Of a stretch of 64,000 bases of DNA, positions 50,822-60,707 are shown piece after piece. The notes under the pieces are model-generated. The model did not search any database and was not told the DNA's origin. It saw nothing but the letters and a program-made list of their open reading frames with translations. Position 1 is the stretch's first letter. Each line of letters starts with the position of its first letter. The position numbers and the translations under genes are program-made. The stretch lies in the NCBI RefSeq assembly GCF_003258595.1, contig NZ_QHHQ01000005.1, forward strand, positions 372,001 to 436,000. The letters run 5' to 3'. Source of the stretch: Acuticoccus sediminis. GTDB taxonomy: Bacteria > Pseudomonadota > Alphaproteobacteria > Rhizobiales > Amorphaceae.

Positions 50822-52468
50822 CTACGCCGTGGCGAAGGACGACAGGCGCAGGCCGGTGGAGAGCGCCTCGGGGTCCATGTGCAGGTGGATGATCGACGGC
50901 AGGCCCGACGCCACCGCCGCGTCGAACGCGTCGGCGAACTCGGACGTCTCGCGCACCGTCGCGCCGAAGCCGCCGTAGCTCTCGGCGAGCTTGGCGAAGT
51001 TCGGGTTGACCAGCTTCGTGCCGGAGGGGCGCCCCGGGTACTCGCGCTCCTGGTGCATGCGGATCGTGCCGTACATGCCGTTGTCCGCCACGATGGTGAT
51101 CAGCCCCGCGCCGTACTGCGCCGCCGTGCCGAACTCCTGGCAGGTCATCTGGAAGCAGCCGTCGCCGGCGAAGCAGACCACCGTCTCCTTCGGATGGCGC
51201 AGCTTCGCCGCCACCGCCGCGGGAAGGCCGTAGCCCATCGAGCCGGACGTCGGGGCGAGCTGCGAGCGCCAGCCGCGGAAGCGGTAGTAGCGGTGCACCC
51301 AGCCGGAGTAGTTGCCGGCGCCGTTGGTGATGATCGCGTTGTCGCCGAGCGTGCGCGAGAGGTGCGAGACCACCTCCTCCATCTTCACCGCGCCGGGCGT
51401 CTCCTTCGGGGTGGACCAGGCCTCGTAGGCCTCGCGCGCGTCCTTGCGCCACTTCGCCCACCGTGCGGTGCCGCCCTTCGGCCATGCGGCGGCGAGCGCC
51501 TTGAAGAACGGCGTCGGCGTCGAGACGATGCCGAGGTCGGGACGGTAGACGCGGCCGATCTCGTCGCCCGTCGGGTAGACGTGGATCAGCGTCTGGCTGG
51601 GCTCCGGCACCTCGAAGAGGGTGTAGCCCTGGGTCGTCATCTCGCCGAGGCGCGCGCCCACGACGAGCACGACGTCGGCGTCCAGCACCACCTTCTTGAG
51701 GCCCGGCGCTATGGCGACGCCCATGTCGCCGACGCACTGCGGCGTGCGCGAGTCGATGTAGTCCTGGCAGCGCAGCGAGGTCGCGACGGGGATGTCCGAC
51801 GCCTCGGCGAACGCCTTCAGCGCCGCGCACGTCTCCGACGACCAGCCCGGGCCGCCGACGATGACGAGCGGACGCTCCGCCTTGCTCAGCATCGCGATCG
51901 TGCGCTCGACCATCGCCGGGCTCGCCTCGGCCATCGCCGGGTTGGAGGCCGGCGCGGACGGGCTGCTCGACGTGGAGGAGAGCATCGTCTCCGGCAGCGC
52001 CAGCACGACCGGGCCGGGGCGGCCGGACATCGCCGTGTGGAAGGCGTGGCTGACGTATTCGGGGATGCGGTCGACCGAGTCGATCTGCGCCGCCCACTTC
52101 GCGAGCGGGCCGAACATCTGCCGGTAGTCGACCTCCTGGAAGGCCTCACGGTCGACCATGTCGGCGCCGACCTGGCCGATGAAGAGGACCATCGGCGTCG
52201 AATCCTGCATCGCCACGTGGACGCCGGAGGAGCCGTTGGTCGCGCCGGGGCCGCGCGTCACGAAGGCGATCCCGGGCCGGCCGGTCAGCTTGCCGTCGGC
52301 CTCGGCCATCATCGTCGCGCCGCCTTCCTGGCGGCAGCCGATCACGTCGACTCCCGACTCGTGCAGGCCGTCGAGCGCGGCGAGGAAGCTCTCGCCCGGC
52401 ACCTGGAAGACGCGGTCGACGCCTTCGATCTTGAGCTGTTCGACCAGAAGCTGACCGCCGTGACGCAT
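50822..52468 (-). CDS. ThDP-dependent acetolactate-synthase-like enzyme
   Basis: A 548-residue member of the acetolactate synthase/pyruvate oxidase class. The catalytic Glu is E48 in CRQEGGATMMAEADGKL, and the ThDP motif is GDGCFQMTCQEFGTA with DNGMYGTIRM following. It differs from IlvB in the active-site channel (FQVPGESFLAALDGLHESG) and lacks a neighbouring small subunit, so it is likely a catabolic or side enzyme (for instance a 2-oxo-acid decarboxylase or sulphopyruvate-type enzyme) and not the biosynthetic one. It follows the GGDEF/EAL gene by 5 bp and precedes the TPR gene. Confidence 0.85.
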   Translation of the reverse strand: MRHGGQLLVEQLKIEGVDRVFQVPGESFLAALDGLHESGVDVIGCRQEGGATMMAEADGKLTGRPGIAFVTRGPGATNGSSGVHVAMQDSTPMVLFIGQVGADMVDREAFQEVDYRQMFGPLAKWAAQIDSVDRIPEYVSHAFHTAMSGRPGPVVLALPETMLSSTSSSPSAPASNPAMAEASPAMVERTIAMLSKAERPLVIVGGPGWSSETCAALKAFAEASDIPVATSLRCQDYIDSRTPQCVGDMGVAIAPGLKKVVLDADVVLVVGARLGEMTTQGYTLFEVPEPSQTLIHVYPTGDEIGRVYRPDLGIVSTPTPFFKALAAAWPKGGTARWAKWRKDAREAYEAWSTPKETPGAVKMEEVVSHLSRTLGDNAIITNGAGNYSGWVHRYYRFRGWRSQLAPTSGSMGYGLPAAVAAKLRHPKETVVCFAGDGCFQMTCQEFGTAAQYGAGLITIVADNGMYGTIRMHQEREYPGRPSGTKLVNPNFAKLAESYGGFGATVRETSEFADAFDAAVASGLPSIIHLHMDPEALSTGLRLSSFATA

Positions 52469-52473
52469 GTTTC

Positions 52474-55317
52474 CTATTCCGCCGCTTGTTGTGTTTGTAG
52501 TTTCTTGGATTTGCCGAGGGACGTCACCGCCCGGCCGAACGCCGGACCCACGCCGAAGTTGGCCCCCAAGGCCTTCAGCTTAGCCGCCTGGGCGTCCGTC
52601 TCCACCCCCGCGACCATGACCTTGGCGCCGAGCGCGCCGGCGACTCCGAACATCGCCTCGGCCAGCTTGTCCGTGCGCGGACGCTCGCCGACATGGGCCG
52701 TCAGGCCCTCGTCGAAGCGCACGCCGTCGATGGAGAGGCGCGACAGGACCGTCGGCGCGCTCGTGCGGCGGGCGAAGTCCACCAGCCAGACCGAGGCGCC
52801 CACGTCGCGCAGCCGCGTGACGAGCTGGACGCAGAACTCCGGGTTGTCGGTGACGATGCGCTCCGGCACGCCGATCTGCAGCGTCCCCGGCTCGAGGCGC
52901 GCGCGGGCGATGATGGTCTTGATGTCGCCCACCAGCTCGGAGCGGAAGGCCTCGGCGATCGGCAGCGTCACCATCAGGGTGAGCGGGTTGCCGGACGAGC
53001 GCCACTCGCCGAGCGTCTGCGCGCAGCGGTCGAGCGTCGCGAGCGCCATCTGCAGCGCCATGTTCTCGTGCGAGGCGACCTCGAGCAGCTCGCTCCAGGA
53101 GAGCGGGCCCTGCAGCGGGTGCTGCCAGGTCGGAACCGCCTCGTAGCCGGTGACCTTGCCGCTCTCGAAGTCCTGCACCGGGCGGAACTGCAGCTTGACC
53201 CTGTCCTCGGCGATGGCGCGCTTGAGATCGCGCGCGAGCGAGCGGCCGGACATGTTGAGGCGCCGCATCAGCGGGTCGAACACCTCGGCGCGGTCGCCGC
53301 CCTGCCGCTTGGCGCGGCGGAGCGCGAGCTCGGCATTGTCGAGGATCTCGGCTGCGTTCTCGGCCTTGAGGTCGATGCCGGCGATGCCGAGCGAGCAGAT
53401 GACGACGATCTCCTCGTCCGCGAACGGGATCGGCGCGCCCATCGCCTGCCGCACCCGCTCGGAGAGCTCCTCCAGCTTGTTGGGGTCGGAGTAGACGAGG
53501 AGGCCGAACGAATCGCCCGAGAGCCGCGCCACGCTGTCGTGCCGGCGCAGGATGCGGCCGAGCCGGCGGGCCATGGTGAGGAGCACCGAATCGCCGACCG
53601 ACTGGCCGTACTGGTCGTTGATCTCGGCGAAGTTGTCCGGGTTGACGACGCACACGAAGAGGCGCTGCGCGGTCTGCTCGTTGGACCAGGCCCGCGCCAT
53701 CTCGATGCGGTCGAGGAACAGCGCCTGGTTCGGCAGGCCGGTCAGGTTGTCGTAGACGCTGTCGTGCAGCAGTCGCTCCTCGACGGTCTTCGCCTCGGTC
53801 TGGTCGGTGAGCGTGCCGACGCAGCGGATGATCTCGCCGTCGGTGCCGATCACCGGCCGCGCGCGCAGGCGGAACCAGCGGAAGTGCCCGTCCTGGCCGC
53901 GGAAGCGGAAGAGGTCGTTGATGCGTCCGCGGCGGCGTTCGGTCGTCGCTTCGAGGACGGCGCGGAAGCGGTCGCGGTCCTGAGGGTGGAGCGCCGGGAA
54001 CCAGTCCTGCGGCGGCCCCTGGAGGGCGCCGCGGTCGAGGCCGAGCAGCCGCTCCGCCTCGGCGCCGCAGGTGATGTGGTCACGCTGCAGGTCCCAGTCC
54101 CAGACGATGTCGCCGGCGCCGGCGAGGGCCAGCACGTCGCGCTCGACGTTCTTGGCGAGCGCGGGGGCGATGGTGGTCCCGGCGAAGGCGTGCTGCATCA
54201 CCGTGAAGCCGATGAGGAGCACCAGCAGGACGAGGCCGCCGTTGAGCGCCGGCTGCACGAAGTCGTTGCTGATGTCGCCGACCACGGTGAGACCGGCGGC
54301 GACGATCCACCCGATCAGCAGCACCCACGTCGGCAGGATCATCACCGCGCGCTCGTTGCCGCGGATCGCGGCGACGATGATCGAGAACAGGCCGAGCAGG
54401 GCGACGACCGGCAGCGCCTGACGCGAGATCTGCGCGACGAGCTCCGGCGTCTGGAAGGAGAGCCAGCCGGCGACGGCCGTCAGCGGCAGGAACGCCAGGA
54501 GGAGGCTCGTCTGCCGGAGCCGCCATCGGGCGATCTGCAGGTAGGAGAGCACGAAGGCCGCGAGGGATATGACGAGCATCGCCTCGCTGAAGGCCCGCAA
54601 CGCCGTCTCCGAGGCGAGACGGGTCGCGACGATGTCGGCGAGGAAGGCGAAGTCGATCAGGACATAGCCGAAGCCCACCCAGGCGAGGACCGCCGAGGCG
54701 GCGAACATCATCGTGCCCTTGATGACGAACATCGCCAGGAAGAACAGCGCCATCAGGCCGGCGATGCCGACGATGATGCCCTTGAACAGCGTGTAGGCGT
54801 TCTGGCTGTCGCGGTAGGCGTTGGGCTCCCACAGGCGCAGCATGGGGAGGTTGTCGTCGCCGAGCTCCAGCACGAACGTCACCGTCGCGCCGGGGTCGAG
54901 GGTGATGAGGAAGACGTCCGCCTCGGTCGACGGGACGCGCTGCGGCGGGAAGCCCTCCGACGGCGTGATGCCGACGATGCGCACCGAGCCGAGGTCCGGA
55001 TGGACGACGCCCGAGCCCGCGAGGCGATGGTGCTGCGCGACCAGAAGGCGGTCGAGCTGCTCGTCTCCGGGGTTCTGCAGGCCGATGACCGCCCAGTGGC
55101 GCGTGCCCTCGTGGGTCGGCGTCACCTCGATGCGCTGCACCACGCCGTTGATGTCGGGCGCGGTGGAGACCTGCAGGCGGTCGGGCTCGTCGAGGTAGAT
55201 CTCGGCGAACGGACGCAGGTCCGTGACCGGCGCGTTGTTGCTGACGGGGACGGCCTCGACGGCATGGGCATTGACGCTCACGAGGGTCATCAATGCGGCG
55301 AGAAGCCAGCGCATCAT
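52474..55317 (-). CDS. Membrane sensor with PAS and degenerate GGDEF and EAL domains
   Basis: A 947-residue protein: signal peptide (1-19), a periplasmic domain (about 20-170), seven membrane spans (about 178-380), a PAS domain with PAC (395-510), a GGDEF domain (515-680) and an EAL domain (695-935). The catalytic motifs are broken: SGDSF (600-604) in place of GGDEF, EAVPTW (726-731) in place of EAL-x-RW, VDFARR in place of the DDFGTG loop, and VAGVET in place of the AEGVE end. It thus probably binds ligand or c-di-GMP without making or degrading it. ATG 55317 overlaps the GNAT stop (ATGA). Confidence 0.88.
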   Translation of the reverse strand: MMRWLLAALMTLVSVNAHAVEAVPVSNNAPVTDLRPFAEIYLDEPDRLQVSTAPDINGVVQRIEVTPTHEGTRHWAVIGLQNPGDEQLDRLLVAQHHRLAGSGVVHPDLGSVRIVGITPSEGFPPQRVPSTEADVFLITLDPGATVTFVLELGDDNLPMLRLWEPNAYRDSQNAYTLFKGIIVGIAGLMALFFLAMFVIKGTMMFAASAVLAWVGFGYVLIDFAFLADIVATRLASETALRAFSEAMLVISLAAFVLSYLQIARWRLRQTSLLLAFLPLTAVAGWLSFQTPELVAQISRQALPVVALLGLFSIIVAAIRGNERAVMILPTWVLLIGWIVAAGLTVVGDISNDFVQPALNGGLVLLVLLIGFTVMQHAFAGTTIAPALAKNVERDVLALAGAGDIVWDWDLQRDHITCGAEAERLLGLDRGALQGPPQDWFPALHPQDRDRFRAVLEATTERRRGRINDLFRFRGQDGHFRWFRLRARPVIGTDGEIIRCVGTLTDQTEAKTVEERLLHDSVYDNLTGLPNQALFLDRIEMARAWSNEQTAQRLFVCVVNPDNFAEINDQYGQSVGDSVLLTMARRLGRILRRHDSVARLSGDSFGLLVYSDPNKLEELSERVRQAMGAPIPFADEEIVVICSLGIAGIDLKAENAAEILDNAELALRRAKRQGGDRAEVFDPLMRRLNMSGRSLARDLKRAIAEDRVKLQFRPVQDFESGKVTGYEAVPTWQHPLQGPLSWSELLEVASHENMALQMALATLDRCAQTLGEWRSSGNPLTLMVTLPIAEAFRSELVGDIKTIIARARLEPGTLQIGVPERIVTDNPEFCVQLVTRLRDVGASVWLVDFARRTSAPTVLSRLSIDGVRFDEGLTAHVGERPRTDKLAEAMFGVAGALGAKVMVAGVETDAQAAKLKALGANFGVGPAFGRAVTSLGKSKKLQTQQAAE

Positions 55318-55940
55318 CGCTCGGTGTCTCGTGTGGGGTCGATGGTGTCCCCGTTGACGAGGCCGAAGAGAACGTGGTCGCGCCACGCCCCGTTGATGCA
55401 CAGGAACCTCCGCGCGTAGCCCTCTTCCGTGAAGCCGACGCGCTTCAGGAGGCGGATGGAGCGCTCGTTGTGGGGCAAGGTGGCCGCCTCGATCCGGTTG
55501 AGGCCCAGAGTGTCGAAGCAAAAGGGGATGATGGCACGAACGGCGTCGCCCATGATGCCCTGCCCCGCGAAGCGCTCGCCCATCCAGTAGCCGAGCGAGC
55601 AGGACTGCGTGACGCCGCGCTTGACGTGCGCGAGCGTCATCCCGCCGGCGAGGCAGCTCGTCGCCTCGTCGAACACGAAGAGCGCGTAGCCCTCATCGGC
55701 ACGGATCTCGCGGTGATAGCGGCGCAGGCGCCGGCGGTAGGCCATGCGCGTGAGGTCGTCGCGCGGCCACGTCGGCTCCCAGGGCTTCAGGAAATGCCGG
55801 CTGTCCGCGCGCAGCTTGCTCCACTCGGCGTAGTCGTGCGCAACGGGCATCTTCAGCCGCGTACGGATGCCCCTGATGACCGTGCTCTCGTTCAACGCGG
55901 CCGTGCCGCGAAGCGGACCAGAACGCGGCAGCGCACTCAT
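55314..55940 (-). CDS. GNAT acetyltransferase (RimJ-like)
   Basis: A 208-residue N-acetyltransferase. The acetyl-CoA site is SCSLGYWMGERFAGQGIMGDAVRAI and the family motif LNRIEAATLPHNERSIRLLKRVGF follows. It resembles RimJ/RimL enzymes that acetylate ribosomal-protein N-termini. It overlaps both the M16 peptidase upstream and the GGDEF/EAL gene downstream by 4 bp (ATGA in each case). Confidence 0.9.
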   Translation of the reverse strand: MSALPRSGPLRGTAALNESTVIRGIRTRLKMPVAHDYAEWSKLRADSRHFLKPWEPTWPRDDLTRMAYRRRLRRYHREIRADEGYALFVFDEATSCLAGGMTLAHVKRGVTQSCSLGYWMGERFAGQGIMGDAVRAIIPFCFDTLGLNRIEAATLPHNERSIRLLKRVGFTEEGYARRFLCINGAWRDHVLFGLVNGDTIDPTRDTER

Positions 55941-57205
55941 ACGGCAGGAACCTCCGCGCCGAACCGGGCCGTGATCGTGGCGGCGTCGAACGCGTCCGCG
56001 GAGCCGACGGTGACGACCGTCGGGACCGAGCGGGAGACCTCCGACAGAAGGCGGCGCACGTCGGTGTCGCTGACCTTCTCGATCTCGGCGATGCGCTCTT
56101 CCTTCGACACGGGGCGGCCGAAGACGATCGCCTGGCGGGCGGCCTGGCCCATCCGCGCGTTGCAGCTCTCGCGGCTCATCAGCAGGCCGGCGCGCAGCTG
56201 CGCCTTGGCCCGCTGCAGCTCCTCCGGCGTCACCGTGGCGATGGCGCTCTCCAGCTCGTCGAGCACGACGGTGCGCGCCTCGGCGACGTCCTCCGGCGAG
56301 GTCGCGAGGTGGATGGCGAAGACGCCCGAATCGGAGAAGGCCCAGTGGAAGGCGGAGGTGTCGTAGACGAGGCCCCGCTCCTCCCGCAGCGCCTGGAAGA
56401 GGCGCGAGGAGAGGCCGCCGCCCAGCACCATCGCGGCGAGCTGCGCGACGACGGCGTCGTCATGGAGCGCGGCGCGCCCCTCGAATCCGAAGATGAGCTG
56501 GCACTCGGACGCGTCGTCGCTCTCGGCCATCGCGCCGCCGGTGTACGTCGCCGCGGGGGCGGTGCGCGCGGCGCGGGTCGGGACGCGCTCGAACGCCCGG
56601 GCGATGCTGTCGACGAGGCGGTCGTGGCAGACCTTGCCGGCGGCGACGACGGTCATCGACGGGGCGGTGTAGTTCGCCTCGAAGAAGGCGCGCAGCGCGT
56701 CCGGCGACACGGCGCCGACGGAGGCGCGGGTGCCGAGGATGCGCCGGCCCAGCGGCTGGCCGACGAAGGCCGCCTCCGGCAGCGCGTCGAACGCGCGGTC
56801 CTCGGGGATGTCCTCGGCGGCGCCGATCTCCTGCAGGATCACGTGGCGCTCGCGCTCCACGTCCGCCGGGTCGAAGGCGGGCTCTGTCAGGATGTCGGCG
56901 AAGATGTCGAGCGCGAGGGGAAGGTCCTCGGTCAGCATCCGGGCGTGGTAGGCGGTGGTCTCGACGCTGGTGGCGGCGTTGATCTCGCCGCCGACGGTCT
57001 CGATCGCCTCGGAGATGGCGCGGGCGGAGCGGTTCGCGGTGCCCTTGAAGGCCATGTGCTCCATGAAGTGGGCGATGCCGTGCTCGCCCTCGAGCTCGGA
57101 GCGCGTGCCGGTCTCGACCCAGACGCCGACGGCGACGGAATCGACGTGCGCCATCGAGTCGGTGACGACCGTCAGGCCGGACGGGAGGCGGGTCAGCTCG
57201 GTCAT
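55937..57205 (-). CDS. M16 family zinc peptidase
   Basis: A 422-residue peptidase of the mitochondrial-processing-peptidase type. The inverted zinc motif is H46-F-M-E49-H50 in HFMEHMAFKGT, and the third ligand is in the downstream VERERHVILQEIGAAED region. The C-terminal repeat has GLVYDTSAFHWAFSDSGVF. It starts overlapping thrC by 4 bp. The substrate is unknown; rhizobial genomes carry this gene directly after thrC. Confidence 0.93.
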   Translation of the reverse strand: MTELTRLPSGLTVVTDSMAHVDSVAVGVWVETGTRSELEGEHGIAHFMEHMAFKGTANRSARAISEAIETVGGEINAATSVETTAYHARMLTEDLPLALDIFADILTEPAFDPADVERERHVILQEIGAAEDIPEDRAFDALPEAAFVGQPLGRRILGTRASVGAVSPDALRAFFEANYTAPSMTVVAAGKVCHDRLVDSIARAFERVPTRAARTAPAATYTGGAMAESDDASECQLIFGFEGRAALHDDAVVAQLAAMVLGGGLSSRLFQALREERGLVYDTSAFHWAFSDSGVFAIHLATSPEDVAEARTVVLDELESAIATVTPEELQRAKAQLRAGLLMSRESCNARMGQAARQAIVFGRPVSKEERIAEIEKVSDTDVRRLLSEVSRSVPTVVTVGSADAFDAATITARFGAEVPAV

Positions 57206-58599
57206 GCCGCCACCGCGCGCGACCGCTCCAGCACGATGTCCGCGACCGCCTTCACGTCGGCGGCGACCCTGGTGGAGCGCTCCGGGCTCGACATCACCTC
57301 GGCGAGGCGCTCCGGCTGCTCGGGGCGGCGGCCGCAGCCGGCTTCCACCGCGTCCGGGAACTTCGCCGGGTGCGCGGTGGAGAGCGTCACCACCGGGGTT
57401 CCGTCCGGGACCTTCGCCTCCCGCGCGGCCTTGAGGCCGACGGCGGTGTGCGTGTCCACGATGAGGCCGGTCTCGGCGTAGATCTCGCCGATGACCTTGC
57501 GGGTCTCCTCGTCGTCGGAGCGGCCGGAGGAGAAGAGCGTGCGCATCTCGGCCAGTTCCGGGGCGGTCAGCTCGAAGCCGCCGGAAAGGTCGGCGAGGCG
57601 CTCCTTCACGGAGGCGGCGTTGCGGCCGGAGAGGTCGAACACCAGCCGCTCGAAGTTGGACGAGACCTGGATGTCCATCGACGGCGAGGTCGACGGCGAG
57701 ACGCGGCCCGGCATGTAGCGCCCGGTCTTCAGCGTGCGGTCGAGGATGTCGTTCTGGTTGGTGGCGATGATGAGCTGCTCCACCGGCAGGCCCATCTTGT
57801 GGGCGACGTAGCCGGCGAGGATGTCGCCGAAGTTGCCCGTCGGCACCGAGAAGGCGACCTTGCGGTGCGGCGCGCCGAGCGTCAGCGCGGCGAAGAGGTA
57901 GTAGGTGATCTGCGCCGCGACGCGGGCCCAGTTGATCGAGTTCACGCCGCTCATCGCGACGCGCTCGTTGAACTCGCGGTCGACGAACAGAGCCTTGACG
58001 ATGCGCTGGCAGTCGTCGAAGTCGCCGGCGACGGCGAGGGTGTGGACGTTGTCGTCGGCGATGGTGGTCATCTGCCGGCGCTGCACGTCGGAGACGCGCC
58101 CGTCCGGATAGAGGATGAAGAGGTCGATCGCCGAACGGCCGCGGAAGGCGTCGGCTGCGGCGGCGCCGGTGTCGCCGGAGGTCGCCGTCACGATGGTCGC
58201 GCGGCGGCCGCGCTGCGACAAAATGCGGTCCATCAGGCGCGCGAGCGTCTGCATCGCGACGTCCTTGAAGGCGAGCGTCGGGCCGTGGAACAGCTCAAGA
58301 ATGAACTGGTTGGGGCCGATCTGCACCAGCGGCGTGCGTGCGGGGTGGGCGAAGGTGCCCATCGCGGCGTCGATGTCGGCCTTCAGCTCGTCGTCGGTCA
58401 GCTCACCGGCGGCGAAGCGGGAGAGGACGGCGTGGGCCATCGTCTCGAACGGCTGTCCGGCGAGGGACTGAAGGGTCGCGGGATCCAGTGTCGGGTAGGC
58501 ATCGGGCACGAAAAGACCACCGTCCGGGGCAAGCCCGGTCAGCGTTGCATCGCAGAACCCTAGCGGCTCGGCGCCGCCCCTCGTGGAGATGTACTGCAC
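57202..58599 (-). CDS. thrC: Threonine synthase
   Basis: A 465-residue PLP enzyme that converts O-phosphohomoserine to threonine. The PLP lysine is K112 in GPTLAFKDVAMQ; VQYISTRGGAEPLGF at the start and TATSGDTGAAAADAFRG near residue 145 are family motifs. The GTG at 58599 is preferred because it starts at VQYISTRG and has GGGAGGA ten bases upstream; a TTG at 58620 is possible. It heads the operon thrC, M16, GNAT, GGDEF/EAL, ALS-like, TPR. Confidence 0.94.
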   Translation of the reverse strand: MQYISTRGGAEPLGFCDATLTGLAPDGGLFVPDAYPTLDPATLQSLAGQPFETMAHAVLSRFAAGELTDDELKADIDAAMGTFAHPARTPLVQIGPNQFILELFHGPTLAFKDVAMQTLARLMDRILSQRGRRATIVTATSGDTGAAAADAFRGRSAIDLFILYPDGRVSDVQRRQMTTIADDNVHTLAVAGDFDDCQRIVKALFVDREFNERVAMSGVNSINWARVAAQITYYLFAALTLGAPHRKVAFSVPTGNFGDILAGYVAHKMGLPVEQLIIATNQNDILDRTLKTGRYMPGRVSPSTSPSMDIQVSSNFERLVFDLSGRNAASVKERLADLSGGFELTAPELAEMRTLFSSGRSDDEETRKVIGEIYAETGLIVDTHTAVGLKAAREAKVPDGTPVVTLSTAHPAKFPDAVEAGCGRRPEQPERLAEVMSSPERSTRVAADVKAVADIVLERSRAVAA

Positions 58600-58653
58600 C
58601 CGAAACCAATCCTCCCGCAAAGGCCACTGTCACAAGCGCGTCTGACGGCGCTC

Positions 58654-58659
58654 TGTCAA
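58654..58659 (-). promoter_or_regulatory. Possible -35 element of the thrC operon
   Basis: TTGACA on the minus strand, a perfect -35 hexamer, lies 54 bp before the thrC GTG and directly after the algH-thrC hairpin. The matching -10 would fall at about 58631-58636 (CTTGTG), which is poor. Confidence 0.35.
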
Positions 58660-58662
58660 CAC

Positions 58663-58691
58663 AATCCCGTCATTGGAATTATGTCGGGATT
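58663..58691 (-). terminator. Hairpin between algH and thrC
   Basis: AATCCCG (58663-58669) and CGGGATT (58685-58691) pair over 7 bp with a 15-base loop, overlapping the algH stop. No T-run follows on the minus strand. It may end or protect the algH transcript ahead of the thrC promoter. Confidence 0.4.
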
Positions 58692-59280
58692 ATGCGTGAC
58701 CGGCGGCCGAGGACAGTACCTGCGGGTCGAAACCCAGCTTCTTCACGGCCCGTTCGTACTTGCTCGCGACATCCATGTCGAACAGGAGATCGTGGTCGGC
58801 GGCGCAGTGCAGCCAGCCGTTGCCGGCGATCTCCGCCTCGAGCTGGCCGGGCGCCCAGCCGGCGTACCCAAGCGCGAGGAGCGCCTGGCTCGGACCCGAG
58901 CCGTGGGCGATGGCGCGCAGGATCTCCACGGTCGCCGTCAGGCAGACGTTGTCGCCGGCGACGAGCGTCGCCTCCTTGAGCATGAAGTCGGAAGTGTGGA
59001 GAACGAATCCGCGGCCGGTCTCGACCGGTCCGCCGTTGTGGACAGCGACGTTGCGCGCGGCCGCCGGCAGGCGGATCGCGTTCTCTTCCTCGACGACGCC
59101 GAGCTGCGTCAGAAGGTCCACGAAGGACACATTCTTCGCCGGCTTGTTCACGACGATGCCCATCGCGCCCTCCTCGGAGTGGGCGCAGAGAAAGACGACC
59201 GCCCGGTTGAACCGCTCGTCGCCCATCTGGGGCATGGCGATCAGGCACTGCCCTTCTAGATATCCTTCCGTTCTGTCCAT
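58690..59280 (-). CDS. YqgE/AlgH family protein (UPF0301)
   Basis: A 196-residue protein: [40 protein letters not shown] is the family N-terminus, and [13 protein letters not shown] and [16 protein letters not shown] follow. The family is often called AlgH after a Pseudomonas alginate regulator but its biochemical role is not settled. Start ATG 59280 gives the usual length. It is divergent from the peroxiredoxin gene with a 138-bp gap. Confidence 0.92.
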   Translation of the reverse strand: MDRTEGYLEGQCLIAMPQMGDERFNRAVVFLCAHSEEGAMGIVVNKPAKNVSFVDLLTQLGVVEEENAIRLPAAARNVAVHNGGPVETGRGFVLHTSDFMLKEATLVAGDNVCLTATVEILRAIAHGSGPSQALLALGYAGWAPGQLEAEIAGNGWLHCAADHDLLFDMDVASKYERAVKKLGFDPQVLSSAAGHA

Positions 59281-59418
59281 GGGCCGTCTCCCCGAGCCGT
59301 GCACATACAAGAGGGTAACACAGCATTCGTTCCGGTGAAGGCACGCTTCATGCCGGGGCTGTCGTTTGCCGCATGGCAAACCTATAAAGCGCGACAAACT
59401 AAACCTCGGAGGACGACC

Positions 59419-59904
59419 ATGACCATCGCCGTCGGCGACACGCTTCCCGCAGCGACCTTCAAGACCATGACCCCTGACGGCCCGTCGGACGTCACCACCG
59501 AGGAGCTGACGAAAGGCCGCAAGGTCGTCATCTTCGGGGTGCCGGGCGCCTTCACCCCGACCTGCCACAACAACCACCTCCCGGGCTTCCTCGCCGAGTA
59601 CGACGCGATCAAGGCCAAGGGCGTCGACGAGATCTGCGTCGTCGCGGTGAACGACGTGTTCGTGATGAACGCCTGGTCGAAGGCGACCGAGGCGGACGGC
59701 AAGATCACCTTCCTCGCCGACGGCTCGGCCAACTTCTCCCGCGCCGCCGGCCTCGACATCGACGCCTCCGGCTTCGGCATGGGCATCCGCTCCAAGCGCT
59801 ACGCCATGATCGTCGACAACGGCGTCGTGAAGGTCATCAACATTGAGGACACGCCGGGCAAGGCCGTCGCCTCCAGCGCAGAAGCCCTGCTCACGAGCCT
59901 CTGA
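59419..59904 (+). CDS. Peroxiredoxin (Prx5 type)
   Basis: A 161-residue thioredoxin-fold peroxidase. The peroxidatic Cys is C49 in [17 protein letters not shown], the Prx5/PMP20 signature. No second Cys with a typical resolving position is seen, so it is probably the one-Cys kind using glutathione or glutaredoxin. The ATG at 59419 has GGAGGA upstream. A methyltransferase gene begins at the base right after its stop. Confidence 0.93.
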   Translation: MTIAVGDTLPAATFKTMTPDGPSDVTTEELTKGRKVVIFGVPGAFTPTCHNNHLPGFLAEYDAIKAKGVDEICVVAVNDVFVMNAWSKATEADGKITFLADGSANFSRAAGLDIDASGFGMGIRSKRYAMIVDNGVVKVINIEDTPGKAVASSAEALLTSL

Positions 59905-60537
59905 GTGGCGCGCACGCCGCCACCGGGTACGCTCCAGGCGGTCTATGGTCCCGCGTCTTCTGAGGAGACGCGGGACTACTACGAGAAATGGGCCGCCGAC
60001 TATGACGCCGACACCGTCGGCCAGGGGTTCCGCATCCCCTATCTCGCGGCGGCCTTCCTCGCCCGCTACGCCCCGGCGAGCGCCTCCCCGGTGCTCGACG
60101 CGGCGTGCGGCACCGGCGTCGTCGGCGACGCGCTCGCCCTTCTCGGCTACGCGCCGCTCACCGGCGTCGACCTGACGCCGGCAATGCTCGCCCGGGCAAG
60201 GGCGCGCGGCATCTACGCGGCGCTGCACGAGGGCGACATCGCCGCACTTCCCTTCGCCGACGGCACCTTCGCGGCGACCGCCTGCATCGGTGCCTTCGGA
60301 CCGGGCCACGCGCCGCCCTCCGCCCTCGGCGAGCTGGCGCGGGTGACGGCGCCGGGCGGACACATCGTCTTCAACGTGCGGGCCGACACCTGGCGGGACC
60401 AGGGCTTCGAGGCGGCGATCGAGAGGCTGACCGACGCCGGCCGCTGGCGCCAGATCGAGCGATCCCGCCCGTTCCGCGTCTACCTCCTCAACGACCTCGA
60501 CCTGTCGGCGATCATCTTCGTCTTCCGCGTCACCTGA
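59905..60537 (+). CDS. SAM-dependent methyltransferase
   Basis: A 210-residue class I methyltransferase. Motif I is [15 protein letters not shown] near residue 63, followed by [15 protein letters not shown] and, at motif [24 protein letters not shown]. The N-terminal [23 protein letters not shown] is common in methyltransferases of small molecules. It begins with GTG at the base after the peroxiredoxin stop, without its own spacing, so it is translated by coupling. Substrate unknown. Confidence 0.88.
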   Translation: MARTPPPGTLQAVYGPASSEETRDYYEKWAADYDADTVGQGFRIPYLAAAFLARYAPASASPVLDAACGTGVVGDALALLGYAPLTGVDLTPAMLARARARGIYAALHEGDIAALPFADGTFAATACIGAFGPGHAPPSALGELARVTAPGGHIVFNVRADTWRDQGFEAAIERLTDAGRWRQIERSRPFRVYLLNDLDLSAIIFVFRVT

Positions 60538-60707
60538 CACGCCCGGCCCGCCGCCGGATGTGGCGCGCATCACGCCGGGGGCGTGCCCTGCGTCACGCGG
60601 CGGGCGCCGGCCGGGGCGGCGCACCGGGCGGGTGACACGGGTCACACCCTCCGGGGCCTCGTCCGTCCACCTCATGGGCATCGCAACAGGAAGCACATGA
60701 GGACGCC

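Noticed and set aside
58690-60696. Extension of the AlgH frame upstream over the peroxiredoxin and methyltransferase
   Set aside because: It is antisense to two clear genes; AlgH begins at the conserved segment near 59280.
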